Assembly: GCF_008905045.1 (NCBI RefSeq)
Contig: NZ_VWMY01000023.1
Coordinates: forward strand, 103,557 to 167,556
Length of the DNA: 64,000 nt
Source of the DNA: Streptomyces albicerus
GTDB lineage: Bacteria > Actinomycetota > Actinomycetes > Streptomycetales > Streptomycetaceae
Direction: 5' to 3'
The translations under genes were made by a program, and so were the position numbers. Numbering within the stretch: the first letter of the stretch is position 1; each line of letters begins with the position of its first letter. A model generated the notes under the pieces. That model was not told where the DNA came from, ran no database searches, and saw only the letters and a program-made list of their open reading frames with translations. Of this stretch, positions 42,410 to 50,828 are shown in pieces.

Positions 42410-43291
42410 TCAGGCATTGTCGCGGATGCCCGCGAAGAGGTCGTCCTCGGGGAGGGACGTATCGACGAGCGACTTCGCCAGCTCGTACTCCTCCGTGGGC
42501 CAGACCTCCTTCTGGATCTCCATGGGGACCGTGAACCAGCCGCCGTCGGGGTCGATCTGCGTGGCGTGGGCGATGAGGGCCTTGTCACGGATCTCGTAGA
42601 AATCGGCGCACGGGACGTGTGTCGTCAGCGTGCGTTCGGTGCGCTGGAACTCGTCCCAGCGCTTCAGCCAGTCCCCGTACGGCGACTCCATGCCGCGCGA
42701 CAGCAGGGCCTTGTGCAGTGCCTCGGTGCGCGGGCGGTTGAAGCCCTGGTTGTAGTAGAGCTTCTGCGGCTGGAAGGCCGGGCCGTACTCCGACTCCGGG
42801 TACTTCTCGGTGTCCCCCGCGCCCTCGAACGCCACCATCGAGATCTTGTGGGTCATGATGTGGTCCGGGTGCGGATACCCGCCGTTCTCGTCGTAGGTGG
42901 TGATCACCTGCGGACGGAAGGAGCGGATCTTGCGGACCAGCTCGCCGGCCGCCTTGTCGACGTCCTCCAGGGCGAAGCAGCCCTCGGGAAGCGGCGGCAG
43001 CGGGTCGCCCTCGGGCAGCCCCGAGTCCACGAAACCGAGCCACTCCTGCTTGACCCCGAGGATCTCGCGGGCCTCGTCCATCTCCTTCTTGCGTACCTCG
43101 TGGATGTGCTCCTCGACGTACTTGTCCCCCTGAAGCTTCGGATTGAGGATGGAGCCGCGCTCCCCGCCCGTGCAGGTCACCACCAGCACGTCCACCCCCT
43201 CGGACACGTACTTCGCCATGGTGGCCGCGCCCTTCGACGACTCGTCGTCGGGGTGGGCGTGGACGGCCATCAGTCGCAGCTGGTCAGTCAA
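42410..43291 (-). CDS. mca: Mycothiol S-conjugate amidase
   Basis: 293 residues, full length. The PIG-L/LmbE zinc motif AVHAHPDDESSKGAATMA lies at residues 8-25, with the third zinc ligand in GGYPHPDHIMTHKI. Mca cleaves mycothiol S-conjugates of electrophiles, xenobiotics and antibiotics to a mercapturic acid, which is exported, and GlcN-inositol, which is recycled; it is cytoplasmic and actinobacteria-specific. It differs from the paralogue MshB by the lysine-rich region EEHIHEVRKKEMDEARE and overall length. The gene is divergent from a DUF4307 membrane protein gene across 126 bp. Confidence 0.95.
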   Translation of the reverse strand: MTDQLRLMAVHAHPDDESSKGAATMAKYVSEGVDVLVVTCTGGERGSILNPKLQGDKYVEEHIHEVRKKEMDEAREILGVKQEWLGFVDSGLPEGDPLPPLPEGCFALEDVDKAAGELVRKIRSFRPQVITTYDENGGYPHPDHIMTHKISMVAFEGAGDTEKYPESEYGPAFQPQKLYYNQGFNRPRTEALHKALLSRGMESPYGDWLKRWDEFQRTERTLTTHVPCADFYEIRDKALIAHATQIDPDGGWFTVPMEIQKEVWPTEEYELAKSLVDTSLPEDDLFAGIRDNA

Positions 43292-43417
43292 GACTCAAAT
43301 CCTCGTCAGTCGGCGCCCCTGTGTGAAACGGCGCGATCGGCGCTTCTATAGTGACCGAATCGGCGGGCGAAAAATTCCGGGTCCCGGCCCCGAACACCCG
43401 CCCCGGAAGGGACGATC

Positions 43418-43810
43418 ATGAGTACGGTGCAACTGCCCGAGGGCCGGTACGGCCGCTCCGCGGACGAGCGCGCCGACCGCAAACTCAAGATCGCCGGTGC
43501 CGTGCTGGGTACGGCCCTGCTCGCGCTGATCGGCTATTTCGCCTACTACTACGTCGGCGGCAACAAGATCAGCGCCGAGATCATCTCCTACGACCTCTCG
43601 GACACCGCGGTGCAGGTGCACCTGGAAGTCCGCAAGGACGCGGGCGCGACGGGCTACTGCACGGTCCGCTCACAGGCCGAGAGCGGCGCCGAGGTGGGCC
43701 GCGCGGACTTCCGCTTCGACCAGGACTCCTCGCGTATCGACAAGGTGGTCACGCTCCGCACGACGGCCCGCGGCACGACCGCGGAGCTCCTCGGCTGCCA
43801 CGCGGACTGA
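43418..43810 (+). CDS. DUF4307 membrane-anchored protein
   Basis: 130 residues. A cytoplasmic N-terminus of about 25 residues (PEGRYGRSADERADRKLK) is followed by one transmembrane helix (IAGAVLGTALLALIGYFAYY) and an extracellular beta-sandwich-like domain (ISAEIISYDLSDTAVQVHLEV). A Cys pair, TGYCTVR and LLGCHAD, likely forms a disulfide. This is the standard architecture of DUF4307, an actinobacterial family of unknown function. It is regularly found divergent from mca, consistent with a functional or regulatory link that has not been shown. Confidence 0.88.
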   Translation: MSTVQLPEGRYGRSADERADRKLKIAGAVLGTALLALIGYFAYYYVGGNKISAEIISYDLSDTAVQVHLEVRKDAGATGYCTVRSQAESGAEVGRADFRFDQDSSRIDKVVTLRTTARGTTAELLGCHAD

Positions 43811-44035
43811 GCGCGGGACGGGCCCCGGACGCCGCCACGGGTCGCGTCCACGCCCGACACTGACCGGTATCACCCTCGACAACTCGCCGCTGACCTGCAT
43901 TGACGTAATTCTGATGGCTTATGTCCTCCCCCTTCGGCCACTGAATTGTTAGGCTCGTGGTTTCGCCCACCCGTGAAAGAACATTCTTCTGGGTAGGGCG
44001 ATGCTTTGTATTCCCAGTACCTACGAGGAGCACCT

Positions 44036-44533
44036 GTGACCCAGACCAGCGAGAACGTCACCTGGCTGACCCAGGAGGCGTACAACCAGCTCAAGGCCGA
44101 GCTGGAGTACCTGTCTGGTCCTGCGCGCACGGAGATCGCCGCCAAGATCGCGGCAGCGCGCGAGGAGGGCGACCTGCGCGAGAACGGCGGGTACCACGCG
44201 GCCAAGGAGGAGCAGGGCAAGCAGGAGCTCCGTGTGCGCCAGCTGACCCAGCTCCTGGAGAACGCCAAGGTGGGCGAGGCCCCGGCGGCCGACGGTGCGG
44301 TGGCGCCCGGCATGGTCGTGACCATCGCCTTCGACGGCGACGAGGACGACACGCTCACGTTCCTGCTCGCCTCGCGCGAGTACGCGAGCTCGGACGTCGA
44401 GACGTATTCGCCGCAGTCCCCCCTGGGCTCCGGCGTGAACGGCAAGAAGATCGGCGAGGACGCCCAGTACGAGCTGCCGAACGGCAAGCTCGCCTCGGTG
44501 AAGATCCTGGAGGCCAAGCCGTACGCCGCGTAG
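44036..44533 (+). CDS. greA: Transcription elongation factor GreA
   Basis: 165 residues from a GTG with GAGGAG 5 bp upstream (MTQTSENVTWLTQEAYNQLK). The upstream in-frame ATG at 44006 lacks a ribosome site. The N-terminal antiparallel coiled coil carries the basic/acidic tip EEGDLRENGGYHAAKEEQ; the C-terminal FKBP-like domain includes YSPQSPLGSGVNGKKIGE. GreA stimulates the RNA cleavage activity of backtracked RNA polymerase. The acidic insertion FDGDEDDTLTF in the C-terminal domain is typical of actinobacterial GreA. Confidence 0.95.
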   Translation: MTQTSENVTWLTQEAYNQLKAELEYLSGPARTEIAAKIAAAREEGDLRENGGYHAAKEEQGKQELRVRQLTQLLENAKVGEAPAADGAVAPGMVVTIAFDGDEDDTLTFLLASREYASSDVETYSPQSPLGSGVNGKKIGEDAQYELPNGKLASVKILEAKPYAA

Positions 44534-44560
44534 TTCCGTCCGGCGCGTCGTCCCTGGTGA

Positions 44561-44586
44561 GCCCCCGGTGCCCATGCGCCGGGGGC
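44561..44586. terminator. Hairpin terminator between greA and the ABC permease gene
   Basis: GCCCCCGG and CCGGGGGC form a perfect 8-bp stem around a 10-nt loop, 28 bp after the greA stop and 12 bp after the convergent permease stop. It can serve both genes. Confidence 0.8.
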
Positions 44587-44597
44587 TTCGCCGTGCC

Positions 44598-45443
44598 TCA
44601 GGCCGTCGCCGAGCGGTACTTCCGCACTGCCAGCGTCCGGAATATGACGATGATCAGGACCGAGTAGATCAGCGAGGCCCAGACCGGGTGCTGCATGGGC
44701 CAGGCGTCCGACGGCGAGACCCCCGGGTTGCCGAAGAGCTCGCGGCAGGCCTGGACCGTGGCGCTGAAGGGGTTCCAGTCGGCGACATGCTGCAGCCAGG
44801 GCGTCATCCGGCTGGAGTCCACGAACGCGTTCGAGACGAACGTGACCGGGAACAGCCAGATCAGTCCGCCGGAGGTCGCCGCCTCGGGCGTGCGCACGGA
44901 CAGGCCGATCAGCGCACCGATCCAGGTGAACGCGTACCCGGCCAGGAGCAGCAGCCCGAAGGCTCCGAGCACCTCGCCCACGCTGGTGTGCGTACGCCAG
45001 CCGACCAGCAGGGCGACGACGGCCAGCACGAGCAGCGTGAGCGCCGTCTGCACCAGGTCGGCGAGCGTCCGACCGGTCAGGACCGCGCCGCGTGCCATCG
45101 GCAGGGAGCGGAAGCGGTCGATGAGTCCCTTGTGCATGTCGTCCGCGATGCCCGCTCCGGCGCCCGCGGTGGCGAAGGTGACGGTCTGCGCGAAGATGCC
45201 GGCCATCAGGAATTCCCGGTACGTACTGGATTCGGTGCTGCCCCCGATGTTCATGGAGCCGCCGAACACGTACGAGAACAGCACCACGAACATGATGGGC
45301 TGGATAAGCCCGAAGATGACCATTTCGGGAATCCTGGACATCCTGATCAGGTTCCGCTTGGCGACGACCAGGGAGTCCCGGACGGACTGGCCGAGGAAGC
45401 CCCCCGGGGCCACGGTCGGCACGGCATCGGTGACGGCGCTCAC
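44598..45443 (-). CDS. DrrB-type ABC-2 transporter permease
   Basis: 281 residues with six transmembrane segments (MVIFGLIQPIMFVVLFSYVF first, LIYSVLIIVIFRTLAV last). The ABC-2 loop GIADDMHKGLIDRFRSLPMARGAV is characteristic of daunorubicin-resistance (DrrB/NodJ) permeases. It pairs with the ATPase gene, which it overlaps by 4 bp (ATGA). The complex likely exports a hydrophobic drug, lipid or antibiotic. Nothing in the sequence names the substrate. Confidence 0.92.
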   Translation of the reverse strand: MSAVTDAVPTVAPGGFLGQSVRDSLVVAKRNLIRMSRIPEMVIFGLIQPIMFVVLFSYVFGGSMNIGGSTESSTYREFLMAGIFAQTVTFATAGAGAGIADDMHKGLIDRFRSLPMARGAVLTGRTLADLVQTALTLLVLAVVALLVGWRTHTSVGEVLGAFGLLLLAGYAFTWIGALIGLSVRTPEAATSGGLIWLFPVTFVSNAFVDSSRMTPWLQHVADWNPFSATVQACRELFGNPGVSPSDAWPMQHPVWASLIYSVLIIVIFRTLAVRKYRSATA

Positions 45444-46450
45444 TTGGTGTCCTCCTTCTTGCGCTTGGGGCCCTTGGCGTCCTCGACCACGCCGTTCGCC
45501 TCGTCCTCTGCCTCCGCGTGGTGTCCCGTCAGCGAGAGGAAGACGTCGTCGAGGGTGGGGCGGCGCAGGCCGATGTCGTCGATCTCGATGCCGCGGGTGT
45601 CCAGCTCACGGATGACCTCCGCGAGGAGCTTCGCGCCGCCGGTGACGGGCACGGTGAGCTTGCGGGTGTGCTGCTCGACCGTGGTCTCGCCCTTGCCGAA
45701 GCCGCGCAACACCTCCGACGCCGTCTCTATGTGCTCGCGCTCGTGGACGACGACCTCGACGCGCTCGCCGCCGGTGCGGGCCTTGAGCTGGTCGGAGGTG
45801 CCGCGGGCGATGACCTTGCCGTGGTCGATGACGCAGATGTCGTGCGCGAGGTGGTCGGCCTCTTCGAGGTACTGGGTGGTCAGCAGCAGCGTCGTACCGC
45901 CCGAGACCAGCTGTTTGATGACCTCCCACAGCTGCTGGCGGTTGCGCGGGTCGAGGCCGGTCGTCGGCTCGTCCATGAACATGACCGGCGGCGAGACGAC
46001 GAGCGCCGCCGCGAGGTCGAGCCGGCGGCGCATACCGCCGGAGTACGTCTTCGCGGGGCGGTCGGCGGCGTCGGTGAGGTTGAACTGCTCGAGCAGCTCG
46101 ACCGCGCGGACCTTCGCCTGCTTCGCCCTCATCTGGTAGAGCTGGCCGACCATGTGGAGGTTCTCGCGGCCCGTCAGGTATTCGTCGACCGCGGCGAACT
46201 GGCCGGACAGGCCGATCGAGCGCCGCACTTCGTTGGGATGCTTGAGCACGTCGACGCCCGCGACGATCGCCTTGCCGCGGTCGGGCCGGAGCAGCGTCGT
46301 CAGGCAGCGGACGGCGGTGGTCTTACCCGCGCCGTTCGGCCCGAGCAGGCCGAGGACCGTGCCCTCCGGGACATCGAGATCGACGCCGTCCAGAGCCCTT
46401 ACGTCGCCGAAGGTCTTCACCAGGCCTTCGGCGTAGATGGCGCCTGGCAT
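45440..46450 (-). CDS. DrrA-type ABC transporter ATP-binding protein
   Basis: 336 residues. Walker A GPNGAGKTTAVRCL, the signature YSGGMRRRLDLAAALV, Walker B PVMFMDEPTTGLDPR and the H-loop LLLTTQYLEEAD are all intact. The daunorubicin-resistance C-terminal extension (ARTGGERVEVVVHE, then IEIDDIGLRRPTLDDVFL) is present. It ends in a charged tail, GPKRKKEDTK. It energises the DrrB-like permease, encoded immediately downstream. Transcription probably starts at the operator-containing promoter at 46573-46601, leaving a leader of about 115 nt. Confidence 0.94.
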   Translation of the reverse strand: MPGAIYAEGLVKTFGDVRALDGVDLDVPEGTVLGLLGPNGAGKTTAVRCLTTLLRPDRGKAIVAGVDVLKHPNEVRRSIGLSGQFAAVDEYLTGRENLHMVGQLYQMRAKQAKVRAVELLEQFNLTDAADRPAKTYSGGMRRRLDLAAALVVSPPVMFMDEPTTGLDPRNRQQLWEVIKQLVSGGTTLLLTTQYLEEADHLAHDICVIDHGKVIARGTSDQLKARTGGERVEVVVHEREHIETASEVLRGFGKGETTVEQHTRKLTVPVTGGAKLLAEVIRELDTRGIEIDDIGLRRPTLDDVFLSLTGHHAEAEDEANGVVEDAKGPKRKKEDTK

Positions 46451-46572
46451 GTGAGTTCTCCCAAAATCGGTTGGGGATCCTACGGAAAGAAGCTAGTTTT
46501 GCCGGTTTACACAGCCCGGTGGACCAGCACGAGCCAATGCGGACCAGCGGGCAATTCTGCGATGAGACACAC

Positions 46573-46601
46573 ACCATAACGCGATGTATCGCGTTCCTCA
46601 A
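46573..46601 (-). promoter_or_regulatory. drrAB promoter with a palindromic operator in the spacer
   Basis: On the minus strand TTGAGG (-35; 46596-46601) and TATGGT (-10; 46573-46578) are separated by exactly 17 bp. The spacer is filled by the perfect palindrome AACGCGATGTATCGCGTT (46578-46595). A repressor bound there would directly block RNA polymerase. The palindrome style fits TetR-type regulators; no such gene is adjacent. Confidence 0.7.
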
Positions 46602-46637
46602 CAGGTTTTTCTGCCCTGGACAACAAGGGTCCTGGCC

Positions 46638-47867
46638 TCAGTCGATGATCGTGTAACCCGCCTGCCGCAGCGCCGAGTTCACCTCGGCACAGTGCTCCGG
46701 CCCCTTCGTCTCCAGATGCAGCTCGACCTCCACCTCCGTGAGCCCGAGCCGTGGGTCGGTCCGTACGTGGCTCACATCGAGGACGTTAGCGTCCACCACT
46801 GACAACACCCCGAGAAGTGTCGCCAGGGCGCCGGGCCGATCCGTCAGCCGAAGCGTGACCGCGAGATAGCGGCCGCCCGCGGCCATGCCGTGCCGCAGGA
46901 TGCGCTGCATCAGCAACGGGTCCACATTGCCGCCGGACAGCACCGCCACGACCGGCCCCTCGAAGGCCTCCGGCTCGCTCAAGAGCGCCGCGACGGGGCT
47001 CGCGCCGGCCGGCTCGACGACCAGCTTGGCCCGCTCCAGGCAGAGCAGCAGCGCGCTGGACAGGGCGTTCTCAGAGACCGTACGGACCTCGTCGACCAGG
47101 TCGCCGATGATCCGGAACGGTACGTCGCCGGGCCGCCCGACCTTGATTCCGTCGGCCATCGTGGCCGGGTTCTCGACCGACACCGGGCGCCCGGCCGCGA
47201 GCGAGGGCGGATACGCGGCCGCACCTGCCGCCTGCACCCCCACGATCCGTACGTCGGGCCGCAGCGCCTTCACGGCGACCGCGATGCCCGCGGCCAGACC
47301 ACCGCCGCCGATACCGACGACGATCGTGCGCACCTCGGGGCACTGCTCCAGGATCTCCAGGCCGACGGTGCCCTGCCCGGCGATGATGTCCGGGTGGTCG
47401 AAGGGGTGGATGAAGACGGCGCCCGTCTCGGCCGCGTACCGCTGCGCCGCCGCGAGCGTCTCGTCCACCACCGTCCCGTGCATGCGGACGTCGGCCCCGT
47501 AGTGCCGGGTCGCGGCAATCTTCGGCAATGGGGCACCCGTAGGCATGAACACCGTGGAGCGCACGCCGAGCAGCGAGGAGGCCAGGGCGACGCCCTGCGC
47601 GTGGTTGCCGGCACTCGCGGCGACCACGCCCGCGGCCCGCTCCTCCGGAAGCAGCCCGGCGATACGCACGTACGCGCCGCGCAGCTTGAACGAACCCGTC
47701 CGCTGGAGGTTCTCGCACTTGAAGTGGACCGGCGCGCCCACCAGCCCGGACAGGTGCCTGCTGCCCTCCATGGCGGTCACCCGCGCCACACCGGTGAGCA
47801 TCTTCTGGGCGCCGCGCACATCGTCGAGGGTCACCTGCGGCAAGGAGTCAGCCGTGCGGTAGCTCAT
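46638..47867 (-). CDS. ilvA: Threonine dehydratase (threonine ammonia-lyase), ACT-domain form
   Basis: 409 residues from MSYRTADSLPQV; a GTG two codons upstream is also possible. The PLP lysine is in RTGSFKLRGAYVRI, and SAGNHAQGVALAS and the phosphate-binding GIGGGGLAAGI follow. The C-terminal about 75 residues are a single ACT domain (VTLRLTDRPGALATLLGVLS). The enzyme makes 2-oxobutanoate from threonine for isoleucine synthesis or catabolism. A single, short ACT domain resembles biodegradative or intermediate forms rather than the double-ACT E. coli IlvA. The gene is divergent from a MarR regulator over 144 bp. Confidence 0.93.
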   Translation of the reverse strand: MSYRTADSLPQVTLDDVRGAQKMLTGVARVTAMEGSRHLSGLVGAPVHFKCENLQRTGSFKLRGAYVRIAGLLPEERAAGVVAASAGNHAQGVALASSLLGVRSTVFMPTGAPLPKIAATRHYGADVRMHGTVVDETLAAAQRYAAETGAVFIHPFDHPDIIAGQGTVGLEILEQCPEVRTIVVGIGGGGLAAGIAVAVKALRPDVRIVGVQAAGAAAYPPSLAAGRPVSVENPATMADGIKVGRPGDVPFRIIGDLVDEVRTVSENALSSALLLCLERAKLVVEPAGASPVAALLSEPEAFEGPVVAVLSGGNVDPLLMQRILRHGMAAGGRYLAVTLRLTDRPGALATLLGVLSVVDANVLDVSHVRTDPRLGLTEVEVELHLETKGPEHCAEVNSALRQAGYTIID

Positions 47868-48011
47868 GACCACCAGTCTCGCAGTTCACGCGGCGCCACA
47901 CCGGCCGTGACCAAGGTCCGAGACTGGTTTCCGCAGCGCCGGTACGGCCCGCCTCCCGTCCGCGTACTCTGTCCCCCAACCCTGCCCCACGCATGAATAG
48001 AGCCCCCGGCC

Positions 48012-48530
48012 ATGCCCACAACACCTGAAATGTCGATGGACATGACGACCGTCGGTGACACCGGTCTTCTCGAATCGCTGCAGCACGAGGTGGCGGTGTT
48101 CGCCCGCCGTGCCGAACAGACCCGGCTCGGCGGGGTCGGGCAGGTCCGCAACTCCATGGACCGCGCCGCGTATCTGCTGCTCAACCGCCTCGACAAGGAG
48201 GGGCCGATGGGCGTCAAGGCACTCGCCGCGAGCATGGGCATCGACTCGTCGACGGTCACCCGTCAGGTGGCCCCGCTCGTCGACACCGGGCTCGTCAAGC
48301 GCACCTCGCACCCGGAGGACGGACGTGCCGTGGTGCTCCAGCTGTCCCCGCGCGGGCTCTCCCGCCTGGAGGAAGTACGGTCCTCGAGGCGTCAGCTGAT
48401 GGCCGAGCTGACCGAGGACTGGGCACCCGAGGAGCGCGAGGCGTTCTGCACGCTGCTCACCCGCTTCAACGTCGCGCTGTCCGCCCGAATGGCCGCGTCG
48501 CCGTCCGTGGAGGCACCGGCGTCCTCCTGA
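48012..48530 (+). CDS. MarR family transcriptional regulator
   Basis: 172 residues. The winged helix shows RNSMDRAAYLLLNRLDKEGP, the recognition region MGIDSSTVTRQVAPLVDTGL and the wing RTSHPEDGRAVVLQLSPRG, a textbook MarR pattern. It is cytoplasmic and dimeric in family members. The start MPTTPEMSMDM offers several Met codons, and no clear ribosome site separates them. It is divergent from the threonine dehydratase gene and could regulate it or the nearby DrrAB promoter, but no matching palindrome was found in the 144-bp gap. Confidence 0.9.
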   Translation: MPTTPEMSMDMTTVGDTGLLESLQHEVAVFARRAEQTRLGGVGQVRNSMDRAAYLLLNRLDKEGPMGVKALAASMGIDSSTVTRQVAPLVDTGLVKRTSHPEDGRAVVLQLSPRGLSRLEEVRSSRRQLMAELTEDWAPEEREAFCTLLTRFNVALSARMAASPSVEAPASS

Positions 48531-48707
48531 GCGCCCCGCACACCGCGTCACGTCCCCGTCCCGCACCGCGTCGTGTCGTGTCGGCCTCTTGACCAGGGGC
48601 CCGCGCCTGGCCTCATATGAGACCGGGTCCTGTCGTACGCGGCTGTCGTACGCGGCTGTCCTCCGCGGACGTCTTCAGGGCCCGGTTTCCCCCAGACGGG
48701 AGGCGCG

Positions 48708-49217
48708 GTGCGAGAGCGGGGGGCGTCCCAGAGCGCCCGCCGGGCCCGGGAGTTCGAAGCGTTCGTCGCGGGCGCGGCAGGGCGGCTGTTGCATGCCGCC
48801 ACGCTGCTCACGGCGGAGCCCCCGGACGACAACCCGCGCGCGCGGCGCCTGCTCACGGCGGCCCTGGCGCATACGTACGCCTCCTGGGACCGGCTGCGCG
48901 GCGAGGACCCGTACGACAGGACCCGGCAGCAGCTGGCCGTGCGCTTCGCGCGCGGGGCATGGCATCAGTACGGCGGCCTGGGCTGGACGCACCCCCGGAG
49001 CCGCGCGAAACCCGCGGGCGTCCTGAACTGCCTCACTCCCCAGGAACGGCTGATCCTCGTGCTGCGCATGTACGAGGGCGTCGCCGAGGAGCAGGCCGCG
49101 GCGCTGCTCGGGCTGCCCACGGAGCGCGTACGGGCGATCTGTGCCCGTGCGATGGCGACGCTGCTGCATCCGCCGCGGGAAACCGCTCCGGCGATCGCGG
49201 AGGTGGCGCCGTCATGA
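48708..49217 (+). CDS. Sigma-factor-like helix-turn-helix protein (region 4 only recognisable)
   Basis: 169 residues, GTG start (MRERGASQSARRAREF). The N-terminal half has the helical look of an ECF-related region 2 (FEAFVAGAAGRLLHAATLLT, HTYASWDRLRGEDPYDRTRQ) but lacks the clear core motif. The C-terminal part is a sigma-70 region 4-like HTH: LTPQERLILVLRMYEGVAEE, then QAAALLGLPTERVRAICARAM. It is translationally coupled (ATGA) to a small membrane protein, like a sigma/anti-sigma pair. Whether it directs RNA polymerase is uncertain. Confidence 0.75.
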   Translation: MRERGASQSARRAREFEAFVAGAAGRLLHAATLLTAEPPDDNPRARRLLTAALAHTYASWDRLRGEDPYDRTRQQLAVRFARGAWHQYGGLGWTHPRSRAKPAGVLNCLTPQERLILVLRMYEGVAEEQAAALLGLPTERVRAICARAMATLLHPPRETAPAIAEVAPS

Positions 49218-49465
49218 GCCGGATGAGCCGCAAAGAAGCGGATGTCCGCCGGATCCTGGAGGAGCCGCAGCCGCCCGTACCGCGCGACCTGTACGCGGAC
49301 GCGGTGCGCCGTGGCGGGCGGATGCTGCGCCGCAGGACGGCGGCCAGACGGCTGATGTGGCTGGTGCTGTTCGCGGCGGCCGTGGCCTTCATCGTGTGGG
49401 CGTCGATAGCCCAGCCGTGGGTGGAGCCGCCGTCGGAGACGACTCCACCGCTGACCGGCTGGTGA
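49214..49465 (+). CDS. Small membrane protein coupled to the sigma-like gene
   Basis: 83 residues, start overlapping the sigma-like stop by 4 bp. A basic cytoplasmic N-terminus (SRMSRKEADVRRILEEPQPP, then RRGGRMLRRRTAARR) leads to one transmembrane helix (LMWLVLFAAAVAFIVWASIA) and a short external tail, VEPPSETTPPLTGW. It has no zinc anti-sigma motif (H-x3-C-x2-C). Coupling and topology suggest a minimal membrane tether or inhibitor for the sigma-like protein; this is inference. Confidence 0.7.
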   Translation: MSRMSRKEADVRRILEEPQPPVPRDLYADAVRRGGRMLRRRTAARRLMWLVLFAAAVAFIVWASIAQPWVEPPSETTPPLTGW

Positions 49466-49585
49466 ACCCTGACGGGCCGGTGACCCCTGGCGGGCTGGTG
49501 ACCCCTGGGGGGCTGGTGAACGCCGACCGGCCGGGGAACGCCGACCGGCCGGTGATCACCGCCGGTGTAACCGCTGGGCCGGTGA
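49466..49585. repeat. Degenerate tandem repeat after the small membrane protein
   Basis: Imperfect 18-24-bp units built from GGGCTGGTGACCCCTGG and GAACGCCGACCGGCCGG run from the stop codon to the cystathionine gamma-synthase stop. The reading frame overlapping them continues the TP/LVN repeats but is out of frame with the membrane protein. It looks like slippage-expanded non-coding DNA. Confidence 0.6.
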
Positions 49586-50740
49586 CTAGCCCAGGGCCTG
49601 TGTGAGGTCCTGAAGGAGATCGTCGACGTTTTCGATGCCTACGGAGAGGCGTACGAGATCGGCGGGGACCTCGAGGGCCGAGCCGGCCACGGACGCGTGC
49701 GTCATGCGCCCCGGGTGCTCGATCAGGGACTCGACGCCGCCGAGGGACTCGCCCAGGGTGAACACCTTGGCGCGGTTGCAGACCTCGACGGCCGCCTCCT
49801 CGCCGCCCTCGACCTGGAAGGAGACCATGCCGCCGAACGCCTTCATCTGCTTGGCGGCGATCTCGTGACCGGGGTGCTCCGGGAGCCCCGGGTACAGAAC
49901 GCGCGTCACGCGCGCGTGCCGGGTGAGCATCTCGGCGACCTTGGTGGCGTTCTCGCTGTGCCGGTCCATTCGCACGGCGAGCGTCTTGGCGCCGCGCAGC
50001 ACCAGCCAGGAGTCGAAGGGGCCGGCTACGGCGCCCATCGCGTTCTGGTGGTAGGCCAGTTCCTCGCCCAGCGCCTCGTCTCCCACGACGAGCGCACCGC
50101 CGACGACGTCCGAGTGGCCGCCCATGTACTTGGTCAGCGAGTGCACGACGACGTCAGCGCCGAGCGCCAGCGGCTGCTGGAGGTAGGGGGTCGCGAAGGT
50201 GTTGTCGACGACCAGCCTGGCGCCGGCCTCGCGGGCGATCTGCGAGAGCGCGGCGATGTCGCTGATACCGAGGAGCGGGTTGGAGGGGGTCTCCACCCAG
50301 ACGGCCTTGGTCTTCGGGGTGAGAGCGGCCCGTACGGCCGCGGGGTCGCTGGTGTCGGCGACCGACCACTCCACCCCCCACCGGGAGACGACCTTCGCGA
50401 AGAGGCGGAACGTACCGCCGTACGCGTCATTGGGGATGACCACGTGGTCGCCCGGGCTGAGCAGCGTACGCAACAGGCAGTCCTCGGCCGCCAGTCCGGA
50501 CGCGAACGCGAGCCCGCGGCGGCCGCCCTCCAGGGCGGCGAGGTTCTCCTCCAGGGCCGTCCTGGTCGGGTTGGCGCTACGGCTGTACTCGTAGCCGCCG
50601 CGCAGGCCGCCGACGCCGTCCTGCTTATAGGTCGAGACCTGGTAGATCGGCGGGACGACCGCGCCGGTGAGGGGATCGGCGGTATTGCCCGCGTGGATCG
50701 CCACGGTTTCGAAGTGCTGGCTGATGTGCCTGTCGCTCAT
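49586..50740 (-). CDS. metB: Cystathionine gamma-synthase
   Basis: 384 residues from MSDRHISQHFETVAIHAG; the in-frame extension to 50827 is proline-rich and lies in repeat DNA. Fold-type I PLP enzyme of the Cys/Met metabolism family: YEYSRSANPTR, the PLP-ring Tyr/Asp regions (NDAYGGTF, VVDNTFATPYLQ), and the PLP lysine in HSLTKYMGGHSD. The C-terminal SLGGVESLIEHP and PADLVRLSVGIE complete the signature. It joins an activated homoserine and cysteine to cystathionine in methionine synthesis, though gamma-lyase activity is hard to exclude from sequence. Confidence 0.92.
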   Translation of the reverse strand: MSDRHISQHFETVAIHAGNTADPLTGAVVPPIYQVSTYKQDGVGGLRGGYEYSRSANPTRTALEENLAALEGGRRGLAFASGLAAEDCLLRTLLSPGDHVVIPNDAYGGTFRLFAKVVSRWGVEWSVADTSDPAAVRAALTPKTKAVWVETPSNPLLGISDIAALSQIAREAGARLVVDNTFATPYLQQPLALGADVVVHSLTKYMGGHSDVVGGALVVGDEALGEELAYHQNAMGAVAGPFDSWLVLRGAKTLAVRMDRHSENATKVAEMLTRHARVTRVLYPGLPEHPGHEIAAKQMKAFGGMVSFQVEGGEEAAVEVCNRAKVFTLGESLGGVESLIEHPGRMTHASVAGSALEVPADLVRLSVGIENVDDLLQDLTQALG

Positions 50741-50828
50741 GGGCACCGAGGGTAGTGCGCTCGGGGGGATTACGAGGGCGGGGGCTTGACGGGGGGGGCG
50801 GGGCAAGGGGCTGGGGGCCCGGGGCAAG

